From: Macrosoma leucophasiata
Taxonomy: Eukaryota; Arthropoda; Insecta; Lepidoptera; Hedylidae
Reading direction: 5' to 3'
DNA length: 64,000 nucleotides
Assembly: GCA_036365455.1 (NCBI GenBank)
Contig: JAWQUS010000003.1
Location: 4,732,001 to 4,796,000, forward strand
The number at the start of each line of letters is the position of its first letter. Position 1 is the first letter of the stretch. Shown here in pieces: positions 33,128-43,989 of this stretch. The position numbers were made by a program, and so were the translations under genes. The notes below the pieces were generated by a model that ran no database searches, was not told where the DNA came from, and worked only from the letters and a program-made list of their open reading frames with translations.

Positions 33128-33464
33128 CTCTAAACCCTAGCATAAGGTTGTGATTTAATCCTTTGGCGAAGGATCCTTAAAAATCTTACTATCTTTGAGA
33201 TTCAGCACATCGTGTTCATAGAACTCTATGAACAGTTATCAATCATCTAAAGACAGATTGTCATAATTTTAATGTACTTATGGTTAGATTTAATAACTAA
33301 CTACTAGTGGTAAGTACTTACTTCTACCTATCTTGGACAGAGGTTGGCCATTAAAGATTTTGTACATATAACATAATAATATATTGTCTATCTCGGTAGG
33401 TACCTACTCGGTTTGCTTGGTACGGTTTCGAACGGCCTATCGTAGGTAATGTCTAATGAAGCAA

Positions 33465-33605
33465 AACAACTTAGGCCTCTGGAGTGGTATCTGTATCTGC
33501 AGGCCTCAGGCGTGGCAACGCATCTTTGGTTTTTGTGTATCTTCTTAAATATTGGATAAACGCTGCAATTATAGTCACTAACTAACTGCTTAATTTGTTT
33601 CTAAT
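33465..33605 (+). repeat. SINE-like family 1 fragment
   Basis: It contains AACAACTTAGGCCTCTGGAG-like and GTGGCAACGCATCT words, then degenerates. Confidence 0.45.
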
Positions 33606-34028
33606 ACATAGTTACCTGTGAATATAGTTTTCATTAAGTGAAAGTTCAAAAACTTTCATTTTATCACATTGAATGAGTACATACCTACTCACTACGCACT
33701 ATTACCTAGTGGTAATTTTAATTTTAGTCTGTTACTTAAAGGCAAGATACCCTATACCTACTCCTGTGCAACAAATTACCCTATCCCCCTATGCAACTTT
33801 ATACGACAACAATAATTGCAACACTGTAGCATTAATATCGAACTGTGTTCACGAAGTCACAATAAATGTCCCAATCGCCTACACTTTGTTAAATATACAT
33901 TTAAATTTCAAATGTTTTAACACGTGATAAGTACGTTGGTTTATTATATACCTACTAGTAAGTTGGTTTATTATATACCTACTTAAATGGTACCTACCTA
34001 TTGGTATTTAAGTATTTTGGTACATTTT
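33606..34028. other. Nothing recognised
   Basis: AT-rich with a local duplication of GTTGGTTTATTATATACCTAC near 33944-33985. An 84-codon frame at 33673 shows no family resemblance. Confidence 0.35.
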
Positions 34029-34194
34029 CGCCCTGTAATTTCCGGCCCAGAGGCATAACACTTTAGGCCTCAGGAGTGGTAACGGATCTGCATTTTGACC
34101 TTGGTCTTTGTGTGGGTGTCTAGGCTGCAGTCAATCATCACTTAACATCAATGTGAACCGCATGCTTGTTTGCCACTTCCATTACATAAAAAAA
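34029..34194 (+). repeat. SINE-like family 1, 5'-truncated copy
   Basis: From CCTGTAATTTCCGGC to the A-run after GTTTGCCACTTCC. 5' truncation with a retained A-tail is expected of a target-primed retroposon. Confidence 0.7.
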
Positions 34195-34365
34195 TACATA
34201 GATGCAAATATCATATTTATTATTTATTGGGCGTCGGAAACTGACGATCCCACCGCCCACTAGAGGAAGAATTTTCTTCTACTGGAAGAGACATACCTAT
34301 TTAATTGTACTATTTATTTTTCGCAATAAAACATGCGAGTGAATTTACCACTAAGCTACCGAAGT

Positions 34366-34437
34366 AGTTCGGTAGCTTAATGGTAAAGCGGCTGGACTGG
34401 TTATCCTGAGATCGCGGGTTCGATTCCTGTCCGAACT
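34366..34437 (+). repeat. tRNA-like repeat, best-folded copy
   Basis: The acceptor stem AGTTCGG pairs perfectly with CCGAACT, the D-stem GCTT pairs with AAGC, and the T-arm GCGGGTTCGATTCCTGT is canonical. The anticodon arm is weak (CTGGA with TCCTG, one mismatch) and the implied anticodon GGT is not a standard insect isoacceptor, so a working tRNA is unlikely. A T-rich flank, TTTTTCTTTCC, follows as in the sister copies. Confidence 0.6.
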
Positions 34438-34478
34438 TAAATTTTTCTTTCCGTTTTTTCTTTAATACCTATTTAACT

Positions 34479-34604
34479 CGCCACCGGTTACATAGGCCAA
34501 AAACGTAACCGGCGAATCGTGGGTGTTTGCATGTACGCTTGAATGAATGCATTTACCTCTACCTACCCCTTCGGGGATTACAGGCGTGAAGTTACGTTAT
34601 TATT
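34479..34604 (+). repeat. tRNA-derived SINE (family 2), 3' part
   Basis: It contains CGTGGGTGTTTGCATGTACG and TACCCCTTCGGGGATTACAG, ending GGCGTGAAGTTACG, as in the fuller copies at 42331, 50820 and 62787. It is 5'-truncated. Confidence 0.65.
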
Positions 34605-34985
34605 TAGATACCTATCGAGTTTTTTCGATAATGTTCATAAGGATAGGTATATTTTTAAGTGCCTACTGATAAAAAATAAATTTATAGCTCTCCACGGATA
34701 TCATTTTGTATACTTATGAATATTTGACTACTTGCTCATAAAAATATAATCACTTTATTAAAGAAATTATGGTTTTAAAATGATGGACATAAAAATAATG
34801 TTATGCATAATTATACATTATGTTTACGACAGGTAAGTAAGGTAGGCGTCAACAAAAATATTAATTTGATTAACAACATCGTCGACGTAGATATCAAATA
34901 ACAATGGCCAAACAATAAAGCCAATATTGTGTTTTATTGGGTTAATTATTTACATACCTACCTAATAATTTGCTTAGCCTTAACT
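34605..34985. other. Nothing recognised
   Basis: AT-rich sequence without supported features. Confidence 0.35.
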
Positions 34986-35457
34986 CATATAGCAACACGG
35001 GCCACCATCCGCGGCAGACCGGAGGGGAGTAGCTATATGCAGTCTTGGCGCGCTGTCAAAGTACAAGCCCCAGTGGGCCTACGCCTGTCGCCTAGATGTT
35101 TAAATGTGTGCGTGAAATTGTTTATGTATTTTGTTAAAGTCAAGTTGTGAGTTTCGTAGTAATAAAAAATGACAGACCAGTTATTACCGATGCAAAACAT
35201 GTATCGGTAATAAACGCTATAATATAAGATTCAGGGCAAAAGGAGACCTGGTAGAAGAAAAACAACCTGGTTGAAAATTTTGAGGGCATGGTTCAACCTA
35301 AGCACTCGTTCTCTATTCCGTGCTGCAGCATCAAAAATTAGGATTGCCATGATGGTCGCGAACCTTCGTAGAGAAGTGGCACTTTAAGAAGAAACAAACG
35401 CTATGGCTACTCCCCTCCTCCGGTCGGCCGCGGCCGGTGGCCCGAGTTGCTCTATAC
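34986..35457 (+). mobile_element. TIR element of the CAAAGTACAAGCCC family, with LINE piece inside
   Basis: The head GGGCCACCATCCGCGGCAG, then ACCGGAGGGGAGTAGC, is answered in reverse near 35400-35450 (GCTACTCCCCTCC, CCGGTGGCCCGAG). The core holds GTCAAAGTACAAGCCCC. Inside, 35235-35387 encodes a LINE C-terminus, so the element has been invaded. Confidence 0.6.
35235..35387 (+). pseudogene. LINE ORF2 C-terminal fragment
   Basis: An open frame reads GKRRPGRRKTTWLKILRAW and on to ANLRREVAL and a TAA stop (35385). It resembles the last ~50 residues of a non-LTR retrotransposon polyprotein common in moth genomes. No Met start, 5'-truncated. Confidence 0.6.
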
Positions 35458-35734
35458 AATAAATGTAGAATATTTATTACAGCTCCATTATCTTTCTATC
35501 GAACGTTTGATGTTTCACTGTATAAAGCAGCTATTAATGAATTGCAAATTTCCAGTATAAAGTCAATAGCTGGGCAAGGCTGAAATTTATTCGTTTTAAT
35601 ATCTAATAAATTCATGTTGCCTAACATTTCCAAGGATAAAAGGTTTTCGCGTTTTAAATGAGTTTTTTTCTATTTGTAACATTTTTTTATCATACAAGGA
35701 TGTAAAATTGTTCATCATTATCATCTTCACTTCA

Positions 35735-35777
35735 GCCGGAAGACGTCCACTGCTGGAGAAAGCCTTCCCCAACATAG
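35735..35777. repeat. LINE end fragment (GACGTCCACTGCTGG word)
   Basis: CAGCCGGAAGACGTCCACTG followed by CTGGAGAAAGCCTTCCCC is a frequent moth LINE end. Diverged copies are at 57530-57575 and 61229-61275. Confidence 0.6.
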
Positions 35778-36096
35778 AGCAACCCCAGAGGGGGTAGCCA
35801 TATGCAGGCTTTCCCCTCTGTCAAAGTACAAGCCCAAATACTAGGTAATTGGGCTTGTACTTTGACAGAGCCTATACCTGTCGCCTAGATGTTTAAATGT
35901 GTGCGTGAAATTGTTTCTGTATTTTGTTAAAGTCAAGGTGTGAGTTTCGTAGTAATAGACGATTTTTGTAGTGTGCATGTGTGACGCACGCATTTCCCCC
36001 TGCAAAAAAAGTCCAGACTGTTTTGCATCGGGAATACACGCTATGGCTACTCCCCTCCGGTCCGCCGCGATCGGTGGGCCGCATTGCTCTATGTTC
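35778..36096 (+). mobile_element. Second TIR-family copy with a 21-bp perfect hairpin
   Basis: The core CTCTGTCAAAGTACAAGCCC is present twice in opposite orientation at 35816-35836 and 35850-35870 (21 bp exact, 13-bp loop). The body then matches 35040-35165 and 8412-8524. The tail ends CTACTCCCCTCCGGTCCGCC then GGTGGGCCGCATTG. Confidence 0.65.
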
Positions 36097-36145
36097 ACCA
36101 AAGACGCCCGCCTACACCAGTGTTTTGTCTCATTAAGGGAGAATA

Positions 36146-36245
36146 TGCCATAATCGCCACGCTTGGCTGGTGGATTGGCGATCGCAGTGGCGGTTGTCTT
36201 ATCGCAAGGCGCTGCTACTCATCCGGCGTTATTAAACCTATTTAC
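36146..36245 (+). repeat. Dispersed repeat fragment (ATCGCCACGCTTGG word)
   Basis: It matches 49955-50058 in the words ATCGCCACG-TTGGC, GCAGTGGCGGT-GT and TTATCGC-A-GCGCTG. The class is unknown. Confidence 0.5.
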
Positions 36246-37027
36246 TATCACCCTATTGGAATGGTTTGACCGCCATTGTTCGGTTGACTTACACCCATAT
36301 ACCCCTAAGAGTTTGCTCGAAACATTCCTTGACTCTCTCGGCTTAAGATACTTTATGAGAACGCCTCGAAATCCAAATTCTTAGTTGTATTTTGACAGTA
36401 ACTCATGTGTACGGATTATATATCATAAAGATAATTCACAAAATCCATTTTAAAGAAAAATATGGTATGTAATTATATTTTCAGACATTTTCGAAACGAA
36501 AAACTTATTGAGCGCAAGAATATGGCGTACCTAAATAAAAATAAACACTCCTCGAAACTTCAAGGTAGGTCGTGAGGTACCTTGCAGTTAGACAGTTGCT
36601 TTCTTACCTCAAACGGAGGCAGAATGTCGAGTTCACGTAATTAGTTACAACTAAGAATACCAATTCCATTGAGTAAGGTTGAGTTAAGGGCGAGATTACG
36701 ACTTAGAATATGGGTGTTATTACACTAGCGGAAGGATTGTCCTCCACTGGAGAGGGATGGGGTCGAAATGTCCGGACCGCGACGCTTTCCAAAAAAAAAG
36801 GTTAATAAACAATTATATTTGATTTGGTTTGTTTTTGTCTCGTAAAATGGCGAACAAGCCTACAGTCCGCAATAAATGAAGAAAAAAGTATTTTCTCAAA
36901 CTTGTTTCGAAAAAAAACTTTTGGAAAACAAAAAGTTGTTATCAGAGTTGAATGAATAGACTTGCTCTACAAGTCCACTCGCATGTGTAGCATTGTTCCT
37001 ACAATATGCGGCCGTAAATGCTGGCTT
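36246..37027. other. Nothing recognised
   Basis: No coding exon or repeat end is supported here. Confidence 0.35.
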
Positions 37028-37485
37028 GCAATTTTTTAGGGTTCCGTAGGTACCTACCTCGAAAGGAAAAAACCACACACTTATAGGATCACTTTCTTGC
37101 TCATCAGTCCGTCCTTCTGTCAAGACCTTTTTTTCTCAGGAACGTGTGTATTAAGCTGATTATAATTATGATAAAACAGCTAATTTATATCAAATACTCA
37201 GGTCTACTTTCCCTTGGAGTTGCGAAAGAATAAAACTTTTAAGCCTGCGAAATTAAAAGATAGACCTACACCCGTTTATGCCGCAAATTTTCGGAACTCG
37301 CAAGGGAATCAAAACCGACAGGGCGGGCCCGTGAACTCAGAATCTTAATTTTTTATACGAAGCAACGTGTTGTTAGCACATATAAAGAAAAACTTTCGGA
37401 AACCATAATTTTTTTGTTTAAATAATAAAAATATTTTTACTTAAGGAACCCTCGGTGCGCGAGTCCGATTCACAGTTGGCCGGTT
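37028..37485 (-). repeat. GGGTTCCGTA...CCGGCC element, minus copy
   Basis: On the minus strand it starts AAAACCGGCCAACTGTGAATC with GGACTCGCGCACCGAGGGTT and ends CCTACGGAACCCTA, the same start and end as 46739-47337. The class is uncertain (retroposed LINE-tail-like element frequent in moths). Confidence 0.6.
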
Positions 37486-38050
37486 TTTCTCTCGTAAACC
37501 TACTTTGCGGGGTTTAATTTCAGGTTTATTTATATGGTCATAGTTCCTGCCAAACTTGGTGTCGAGACGGGCCTTTAGACCATAAATAAAACTATTGGCA
37601 CGATATCTTGAATCTCGAATAGCAACGGGGGAGGAATATTGCTGTGTTTATGGTATAGCGTGGACAATGACTTAGTAATTACAGGCTTTCCACACGTGGG
37701 CGGGAGGCAAGTCTTTTCAAGCTATCTTACCATCACTAATAAGTTTGTTCTAGTCCTGGGATTTATAATAGGGATGTGCTTTTATGGCGTATTGAGCTTG
37801 GATATTTCTTTGTAGGTACCTACTTAAATAAATATGATAGCAGTTACTTATCTTCAGTGGATACGGATTATAATAATGAATGCAGAGTTGTTAAATAGAA
37901 AGCGGAAAACAGATTTGTACCTACATACGAAAATCATCTTCTCCCAATTTTGCATATGTAGGTATCTATAATTTAATTATCAGAGGCTCCTTAGAAAACC
38001 TCTACTGCTTTTGCTAGGCTTAACTTTGGGGGTTCAATCCTTAGGTTTTT
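37486..38050. other. Nothing recognised
   Basis: AT-rich with GTACCTAC words. No feature supported. Confidence 0.35.
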
Positions 38051-38158
38051 TTTTTATGTAATGGAAGTGGTAAATAAGCATGCAGTTCGTGATACGAACT
38101 ATCACGAACTGCATGATATGAGATAGTCCTGAACACTACCATTTAGCGGCAAGTTTAA
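38051..38158 (-). repeat. Rearranged SINE-like family 1 fragment
   Basis: The tail word AAATAAGCATGCAGTTC is followed by an inverted copy of itself (CATGCAGTTCGTGATA versus TATCACGAACTGCATG), then the CTGAACACTACCATTTAGCG part of the family. An inversion or template switch must have occurred. Confidence 0.6.
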
Positions 38159-38200
38159 AGTAAAGTCGTAGTGCGGTCTTTGAATCTCACCTTAGAGTAG
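38158..38200 (-). repeat. Solo terminal repeat of the 40.5-kb cruciform element
   Basis: AAAGTCGTAGTGCGGTCTTTG, then AATCTCACC, matches both ends of 40506-40828 with one change. Confidence 0.6.
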
Positions 38201-38239
38201 AGGCAGAGAATATGTAATACGTTGTATAGAATGGACACT

Positions 38240-38425
38240 TCGACGTCGCACCCGATTTCCCCGCCTCACCCAACCTCCTCTCCTCTTATGGGAGACGTTT
38301 GGTATTCTCTACGTGCTACGCACACAGGTGCACGTGTAAATACACGTCACTGATTTATGTATTACACAAATAGAGACCAAATTAAGCGTTTGTATGGAAT
38401 TTTGGCGGAGTGTCCGCTGGTAGAG
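38240..38425 (-). repeat. Dispersed repeat, reverse copy of 17112-17290
   Basis: Shared words include TTGGTATTCTCTACGTGCTA, AAATACACGTCACTGAT and GGAATTTTGGCGGAGTGTCC. Confidence 0.6.
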
Positions 38426-38548
38426 GTCCGGTCTTGAGGAAGGTAGTTTTGGTTTTCACTTCAGATTGTAAAAAAAGTATGTACGAGTACCTTTCACGTT
38501 AGACTGCAACCATTGGCAACATCAATAGCTTCGGGGAAACACAGACGT

Positions 38549-39021
38549 AAAGGAGATGTTGCGAGCTCGGCCCTGGTTCGTACACGTCCTCAAAAAAAGG
38601 GTTAATTAAAGAAGAATCCGAAAAAAATACAATTAATTTATTCAAGAATATATTTTAGAGTTACAACCATATTTAATTCAAACGATTTTATCATTTTCAA
38701 CTATGTTAAACATGGCGGCGATACAGCCGACACTTGGGATCAATCGATTTTGATAGTATTTAGAAAATATTACTTTTTTCTCCAGGTTCTAATCAAAATA
38801 CAATTTAAAAAACGAAAATGTCACAATGACATCGCTTGCCATATTCGCCATGGTAGTTTTGAGTTGCAATTCTAAGTGCAAATTATGTTTTGTAACTGCA
38901 AACAAAGCTAAAGAAGTGAAAATATGCAGTAAAAAACGTTTAAATATTGATTTTGCCTGTTTAATGATATTGTGTACAATACATGGCCGGAGGTCAATAC
39001 ATTTTTGCAACATCTCCTTTT
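38549..39021 (-). mobile_element. Non-autonomous repeat element, copy B (about 473 bp)
   Basis: Reverse complement of 3273-3740 with few differences. The ends are AAAGGAGATGTTGCGAGCTC and TTGCAACATCTCCTTT. It is complete on both sides, which defines the element's terminal repeat better than copy A. TAA and TTA lie outside the two ends, not a clean direct duplication. Confidence 0.7.
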
Positions 39022-39457
39022 AGAATATTTTTTTTTAATTTATTTTTACAAACAATCTTACAAATTGGGTAGGTACATTCTCATAACTTAGTAATGCTAT
39101 AGTGTTTTCTAAAATTATTGAAGTTTACATTTGTGAACATATCTTGTGGCCCTTCTGTTAGTTCATTTAAGATCTTTGGTATAATACTAGACACGTTAAA
39201 CCCCAAAAAGCAAGAACGACGAACTAAATTGACCATTATAACATTTCCTCAAACAAAATATATTTCAAAAGATAAATCAATACAAGTCTAGACTTTAAAA
39301 AGCTAATTAATTAAGCAAAATTCTCCGTTTGAATTTGCAAATTTGTTTTACAAAATGAGACATTATAATAATTTAAGTTCTAATTAAGACAGAGGAAATG
39401 ATATATAGAGTTATCTTAAGTTGTAAAGGCTTCTATGGTATTGACATTTATATAAAA
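39022..39457. other. Nothing recognised
   Basis: AT-rich, no supported feature. Confidence 0.35.
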
Positions 39458-39625
39458 CTAGCTATGCCCGCGACTTCGCCCGCGTGAGAATTTATGATTG
39501 TTCAGTATGTACCCGGACGAAGTCGTGGGCTAGTATAAAAAATTACTCCTTACTCGTATTACATAAGCTATCTGCCAGTGAAAGTCCCGTCAAAATTGAT
39601 CCAGCTGTTCCCGAGATTAGCGGGA

Positions 39626-39656
<31 letters not shown>

Positions 39657-39775
39657 AAAATGTTGTATTGGTATACATATATATGTATACCGCATTGCAT
39701 ATGAATTTAGTAAAAAGCGGTTATTTTTATACTACAAACAGACACTCCAATTTTATTTATTTGTATGGATAAAAA
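39458..39775 (+). repeat. RTE-type LINE 3' sequence with (GACA)n
   Basis: It starts ACTAGCTATGCCCGCGACTT and reaches a (CAGA)n tract at 39628-39656. The part 39579-39775, including TATATATGTATACCGCA, recurs in reverse at 60973-61160. No coding remains. Confidence 0.65.
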
Positions 39776-40505
39776 AAGGTTGTTTGTTTAATTAAGACAA
39801 GACTAGTTAGTTGTTATAAGACAGATGATGTTAAATTGGTTATTTGCGTTATGTAAGTAATAATAAACATTAATTTTCAATGTACCTAGGTGATTACGAA
39901 ACGAATGACAAGTGTTTAGCTATATAGGTAGTTGGTAGTGTTTATTCTAATTAATATTCTTTTAGACAAGTAAATGATGTGAAATGAATGTTAAATCTTA
40001 GTTTTTTAAATCCAATGTAGAGCTCGGATCAATGTTAAGGAAATAAATACAAAAGGAATGGACTCAGTTCTTTTGCCTCTCAATTATTTGTTCTTTCTAC
40101 CTGTCGTAGGTCTCGGCTGTGAATCAAGTTACTGAGCCATCCGGGCTTTTCCGGCTCAGGGCAACCCTGTGATGAACATCGGTTGTTAAAATTCCTCGGT
40201 ATTTTATCTTAGTCTCGAGTTTATGGGATTCAGTTCAAATGGAAAAAATGGTACACAACACTAACTTATGATTCGGTAAGAACGTCCATTGTACCCACGG
40301 AATATTGTACCTACGCCCAATCGTTCTGTTCGGAATCAGGTAGTTAATGATAAAATCATTAACTTATTAGTGGTTTATTATTTATGTGATGAAGATTATA
40401 TTATATTAAAAAGAATATGTATTTTATGGGTTACCTAGGTATCTATGTCACTTGATAATTTTATTTGTGACTAATGCGTCAACTGCAGTCTTTACACTTA
40501 CCTAA
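39776..40505. other. Nothing recognised
   Basis: No coding or element ends supported. Confidence 0.35.
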
Positions 40506-40828
40506 GGTGAGATTCACAGACCGCACTACGACTACTTTGCGCAAAGTATGCTTAGAAAAGTATGAGTTTTGACAGTTCTAAGCGTACTTTGGCCAAACTA
40601 AAGTCTGCTTAGAACTGTCAGAAACGTATGGGTTTTGACAGTTCGAAGCGTACTTTACTTTGAGCAAAGTTTGCTTAGAACTGTCAGAAACGTATGGGTT
40701 TTGACAGTTCGAAGCGTACTTTACATTGAGCAAAGTTTGCTTAGAACTGTCAGAAATGTATGGGTTTTGACAGTTCGAAGCGTACTTTGCTCGAAAGTAA
40801 AGTCGTAGTGCGGTCTGTGAATCTCACC
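40506..40828. mobile_element. TIR element built on a 66-bp palindromic tandem array
   Basis: The ends are GGTGAGATTCACAGACCGCA (then CTACGACT) and its reverse complement at 40800-40828. The interior has four units with a 66-bp period (GTATG-GTTTT at 40560, 40626, 40692, 40758), and each unit itself folds (CTTAGAACTGTCAGA against TTTGACAGTTCGAAG). A solo end is at 38158. Confidence 0.75.
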
Positions 40829-42121
40829 ATTAGTGCTAGCACCGTCTAAGTCTCTCTTTACCGAAAGAGTTCATATTATGCATTGTAAATCGAATAATCT
40901 ACCTAGTTTATTAATATCTATTAAAAATTTTAAGAGCGTTAGCTCTACCTGTAGTAATTTGTATTGTTTCTACAAACCTATAAAAACTGCAAACAACCAT
41001 AAAATCTACCTAACGTAGCAAGCAAATAACGCATCTGCATTAATACGTTTGGATTTATTTTGTAATTAGGTTTGTTGGTTTTCATCCAATAACCATAAAT
41101 ATTGAAATATTCATACACATATCTTTTGCTCTATTAACTATAACTGTAGTATCCTATTCCACGGGATACTTTCACCGGGACTTACAAATTATGTAAGTGA
41201 TGGTCTCGTCTATAAATTAACTCAAACGGATCTTGTTGTGATATTTATCAGTGACGAAATATCTTACGTCATTGCGGTAATGTAATTTATTCTAATGCAC
41301 CTCGTAACTATGTCTAAACTTTTGCGTCTAGATATATTAAGACGTTTTGTTCTAATTTTGCAATAGTTCTTCTTTGAATTCGTAACATGGCACGTGTATG
41401 AATATCTCTTTTTTCGGAAACTGTTGGATTGAGACGATGCCTTCTCTAGTGGACTAGATAAGGGTATAAGGCCTTGTAAGGTAAGGCACACTAGCGTATT
41501 TCTAGCAACAATGATGGGTGCTACGTCACCCATCAAAAATCGGTATCAAACCCGACGGTATCAAATTGACTGTATTTTTTTGTGTAATTAACTCTAATTT
41601 TCTACATTATAGGCACTCACAATAATAAGTACCTCAAAAAAACCTACCTAAGATTTTGAACTTTTCATCCAAGCAAACAACGACTCTAACTTCGACTCTA
41701 GGAATATTAAAATGTTAGATAAGTGGTAGATAAGCTGTAAAAATCTTCTTAAAACTTTATGTAGTAGAATTGTAGTTTTTTTTTATAATTGAAAATAAAT
41801 TGTTCTAGTTACAATAAACCCGCATGGTCCGGGTTATTTTTCAATGAGTCCTACATAATTATATCGTATACATTCATGGGCATCGCAAGAGAGGGCAGCT
41901 ACCCCTTCTAGACATAAAAAAACCGCAATTTACAGCAAAGACTGACATGTGCCATAAGTATAAGAACCAATCTGCCCTTACGTATAGCCAAATTGCCCTT
42001 CTCTACATTGTTGGCTGGCCACGCCCTTGGATACATTTATATATTAATTTACCAATTTATTGAACATTAATGTATATAAAGATATAGATACGTATGTACC
42101 CAACTTATTACAATTATTGTT
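40829..42121. other. Nothing recognised
   Basis: AT-rich. Short frames (such as 41264-41536 minus) show no family resemblance. Confidence 0.35.
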
Positions 42122-42313
42122 AACTAGCTGATGCCCGCAGTTTCGCCCGCGTGTACGAGTAGGTCGCTTTTCGCGTAACCTGTGGAAACTCATCAAATCA
42201 TCTCATGGCACCATTTTTTTCGGAATAAAAACTATCCTATGTGTTAATCCAATATACGCTCTATGTGTGTGCCAAATTTCATGAATATCGGTTCAGCAGT
42301 TTGTGTGAAGGAA
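42122..42313 (+). repeat. RTE-type LINE 3' sequence
   Basis: AACTAGCTGATGCCCGCAGT at the start, then GGAATAAAAACTATCCTATG and CATGAATATCGGTTCAGCAG, the standard order of this 3' end. The tail was lost where a SINE follows at 42331. Confidence 0.7.
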
Positions 42314-42330
42314 TGTGGAAGGAAGGAGAC

Positions 42331-42618
42331 GTGGCTACTACTATTACGCTGGAAGTCCTGGGACGATTCCCGGGTCGGGGGCTATCAGAGATAACGGTTT
42401 AAAATCCTTTATCTCTGGTTCTATTGATATTTTTCCATTTTCTGGAAGTTATCCAGTACCTCGGAGTTTGGTAATGTGCCCGGAGATGGCAACAGGTTCG
42501 CCACCTGTTACATGGGCAAAAACGTAAACTACGAGTCGTGGGTGTTTGCATGTATGCTTGAAAGCATGCATTTACCTGTGCCTACCCCTTCGGGGATTAT
42601 AGGCGTGAAGATACGATA
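42331..42618 (+). repeat. tRNA-derived SINE (family 2)
   Basis: It begins within the tRNA-like head (GGCTACTACTATTACGCTGG then GGACGATTCCCGGGTCGGG), continues through TATCTCTGGTTCTATTG and TCTGGAAGTTATCCAGTACC, and ends CTACCCCTTCGGGGATTATA then GGCGTGAAGATACG. The copy at 50820-51055 keeps the A-box-like TAGTCCAGTGG. Confidence 0.7.
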
Positions 42619-42659
42619 CGACACCTATACGATTGTAGAAATTAGAATTAAAGATTTCG

Positions 42660-42784
42660 GAAGAGTAGCAACTGGTAGGTAAACGCATCTATATTTTGAC
42701 CTCCGGTTCTGTTTAAATACCGAGGCTGCCGCATTCACTTACTATCTTAAGTGAACTGCACGCTTGTCTGCCACAATCTTTGCA
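42660..42784 (+). repeat. SINE-like family 1 fragment
   Basis: It contains AACGCATCTATATTTTGACC and GTGAACTGCACGCTTGTCTG. Diverged 3' half only. Confidence 0.5.
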
Positions 42785-43009
42785 TACAAATGTCTTAATT
42801 TTTGAATTTGCATAAACTTTTCACCCATTTACAACGGCTTCTCAAGAGCGGAAAACATCTCGGAATATCCTTATTTCCTTGGCTCTAATCTATATTTTAA
42901 TAAGACATTAGTCTTACTCTTTCATCAGCGTGTTGAATTACTACGTGCGTATCGAATGGCAAGCACAGCTCACATTTCCCAGTAGCCAATGCTAGGGATG
43001 GAACTAATA

Positions 43010-43428
43010 AATATATCGATACTATAAATAAATATCGATATACATATCAGCGAAAAAATATCGTTATCTTCCTATGGCGAAGTTGTATGAGGTTTGTTTT
43101 CGTTTACTTATTTAAAGTTGGAAACCTAAAAACACTATATTTTTATTTTAATGGGTCTAATTTTTGTTATAAACTAAATACGGACCTACAAAACCATTAT
43201 TCTGTCGTTCGGAAACCTAGGTAAAGGTCTATGTTACGAAAATTTCGAATCCAGATTACAAAGAAGCATACCTTGTACCTATAAACAATTTTCTAACGTT
43301 CAATTCAAGTGTAAAATATACATTAATAATAAATGTAATAAATTATTTATATAAGTAATTATTAAAAAAAAATTTGGTAGTTTAAATATCGACAGTTTAT
43401 ATCGATATTTTTTATCGTTATTCTATCA
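43010..43428. mobile_element. AT-rich element with ATCGATA-containing inverted ends
   Basis: The left end holds AATATATCGATACT and AATATCGATATAC, and the right end holds AATATCGACAG and ATATCGATATTTTTTATCG in reverse. The arms are diverged and the ends approximate. It resembles the 26690 element only in motif content. Confidence 0.4.
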
Positions 43429-43589
43429 AGCTTAGGCAAAGCGAAATCCAAACACTGATCGAAGCCGTTTGGCTTCTAAGAACGGTTATTTATAGACGTT
43501 ACCAAAAACGGCTCTCGGTAGGTATTTCGTTTTTGAATAGAGATGAATTATTCTACACGTTACATATTAAATTGTTGAACTTGAAAGTT

Positions 43590-43665
43590 ACTTCGGTAGC
43601 TCAGTTGGAAGAGCGGCTGGACTAGATGATTCCCAGTGGCCGCGAGTTCGAGTCTCGCCTGAAGT
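43590..43665 (+). repeat. tRNA-like repeat copy
   Basis: ACTTCGG pairs with CCTGAAGT, the D-arm GCTCAGTTGGAAGAGC is perfect, and the T-arm CGCGAGTTCGAGTCTCGC is perfect. The middle is expanded by an insert (AGATGATTCCCAGTGG), which destroys a normal anticodon arm. It is followed by a T-rich flank and by about 50 bp also present after the 44848 copy. Confidence 0.65.
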
Positions 43666-43989
43666 CCATTTTTCCATTTTTCTTTAAAATATATTTCACA
43701 AGCATGTGTTATTGCGAAACAATATAAAACAACTTGAAAGTTATTACAAATGAGGACATAGTATTTAAGTGGAAGCTGCAATCTGCTGATTGTCTATTTA
43801 CCTATATTTTCAATTTCTGTTTTTAAATGTAGGCGATCGAACTTAAGTAAAGATTCAAGATAGTGCAAGTAGTTACTTTTTTTCTATATTTTTTTACACT
43901 TCTGCAGTTTTATTATATGTTTAGATCTTCTATATTTACAAAAAACAGCATGTACGTATCTAAAAGTTCTGCATCACTGCCATTCTGTG

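Noticed and set aside
40506..40828. CRISPR-like array of regular repeats
   Set aside because: The units are contiguous tandem 66-mers without unique spacers, bounded by transposon-like ends in an animal genome.
43590..43665. Functional tRNA gene
   Set aside because: The anticodon arm carries an insert and no valid anticodon loop can be drawn. The same unit recurs with a shared 3' flank, so it is a repeat.
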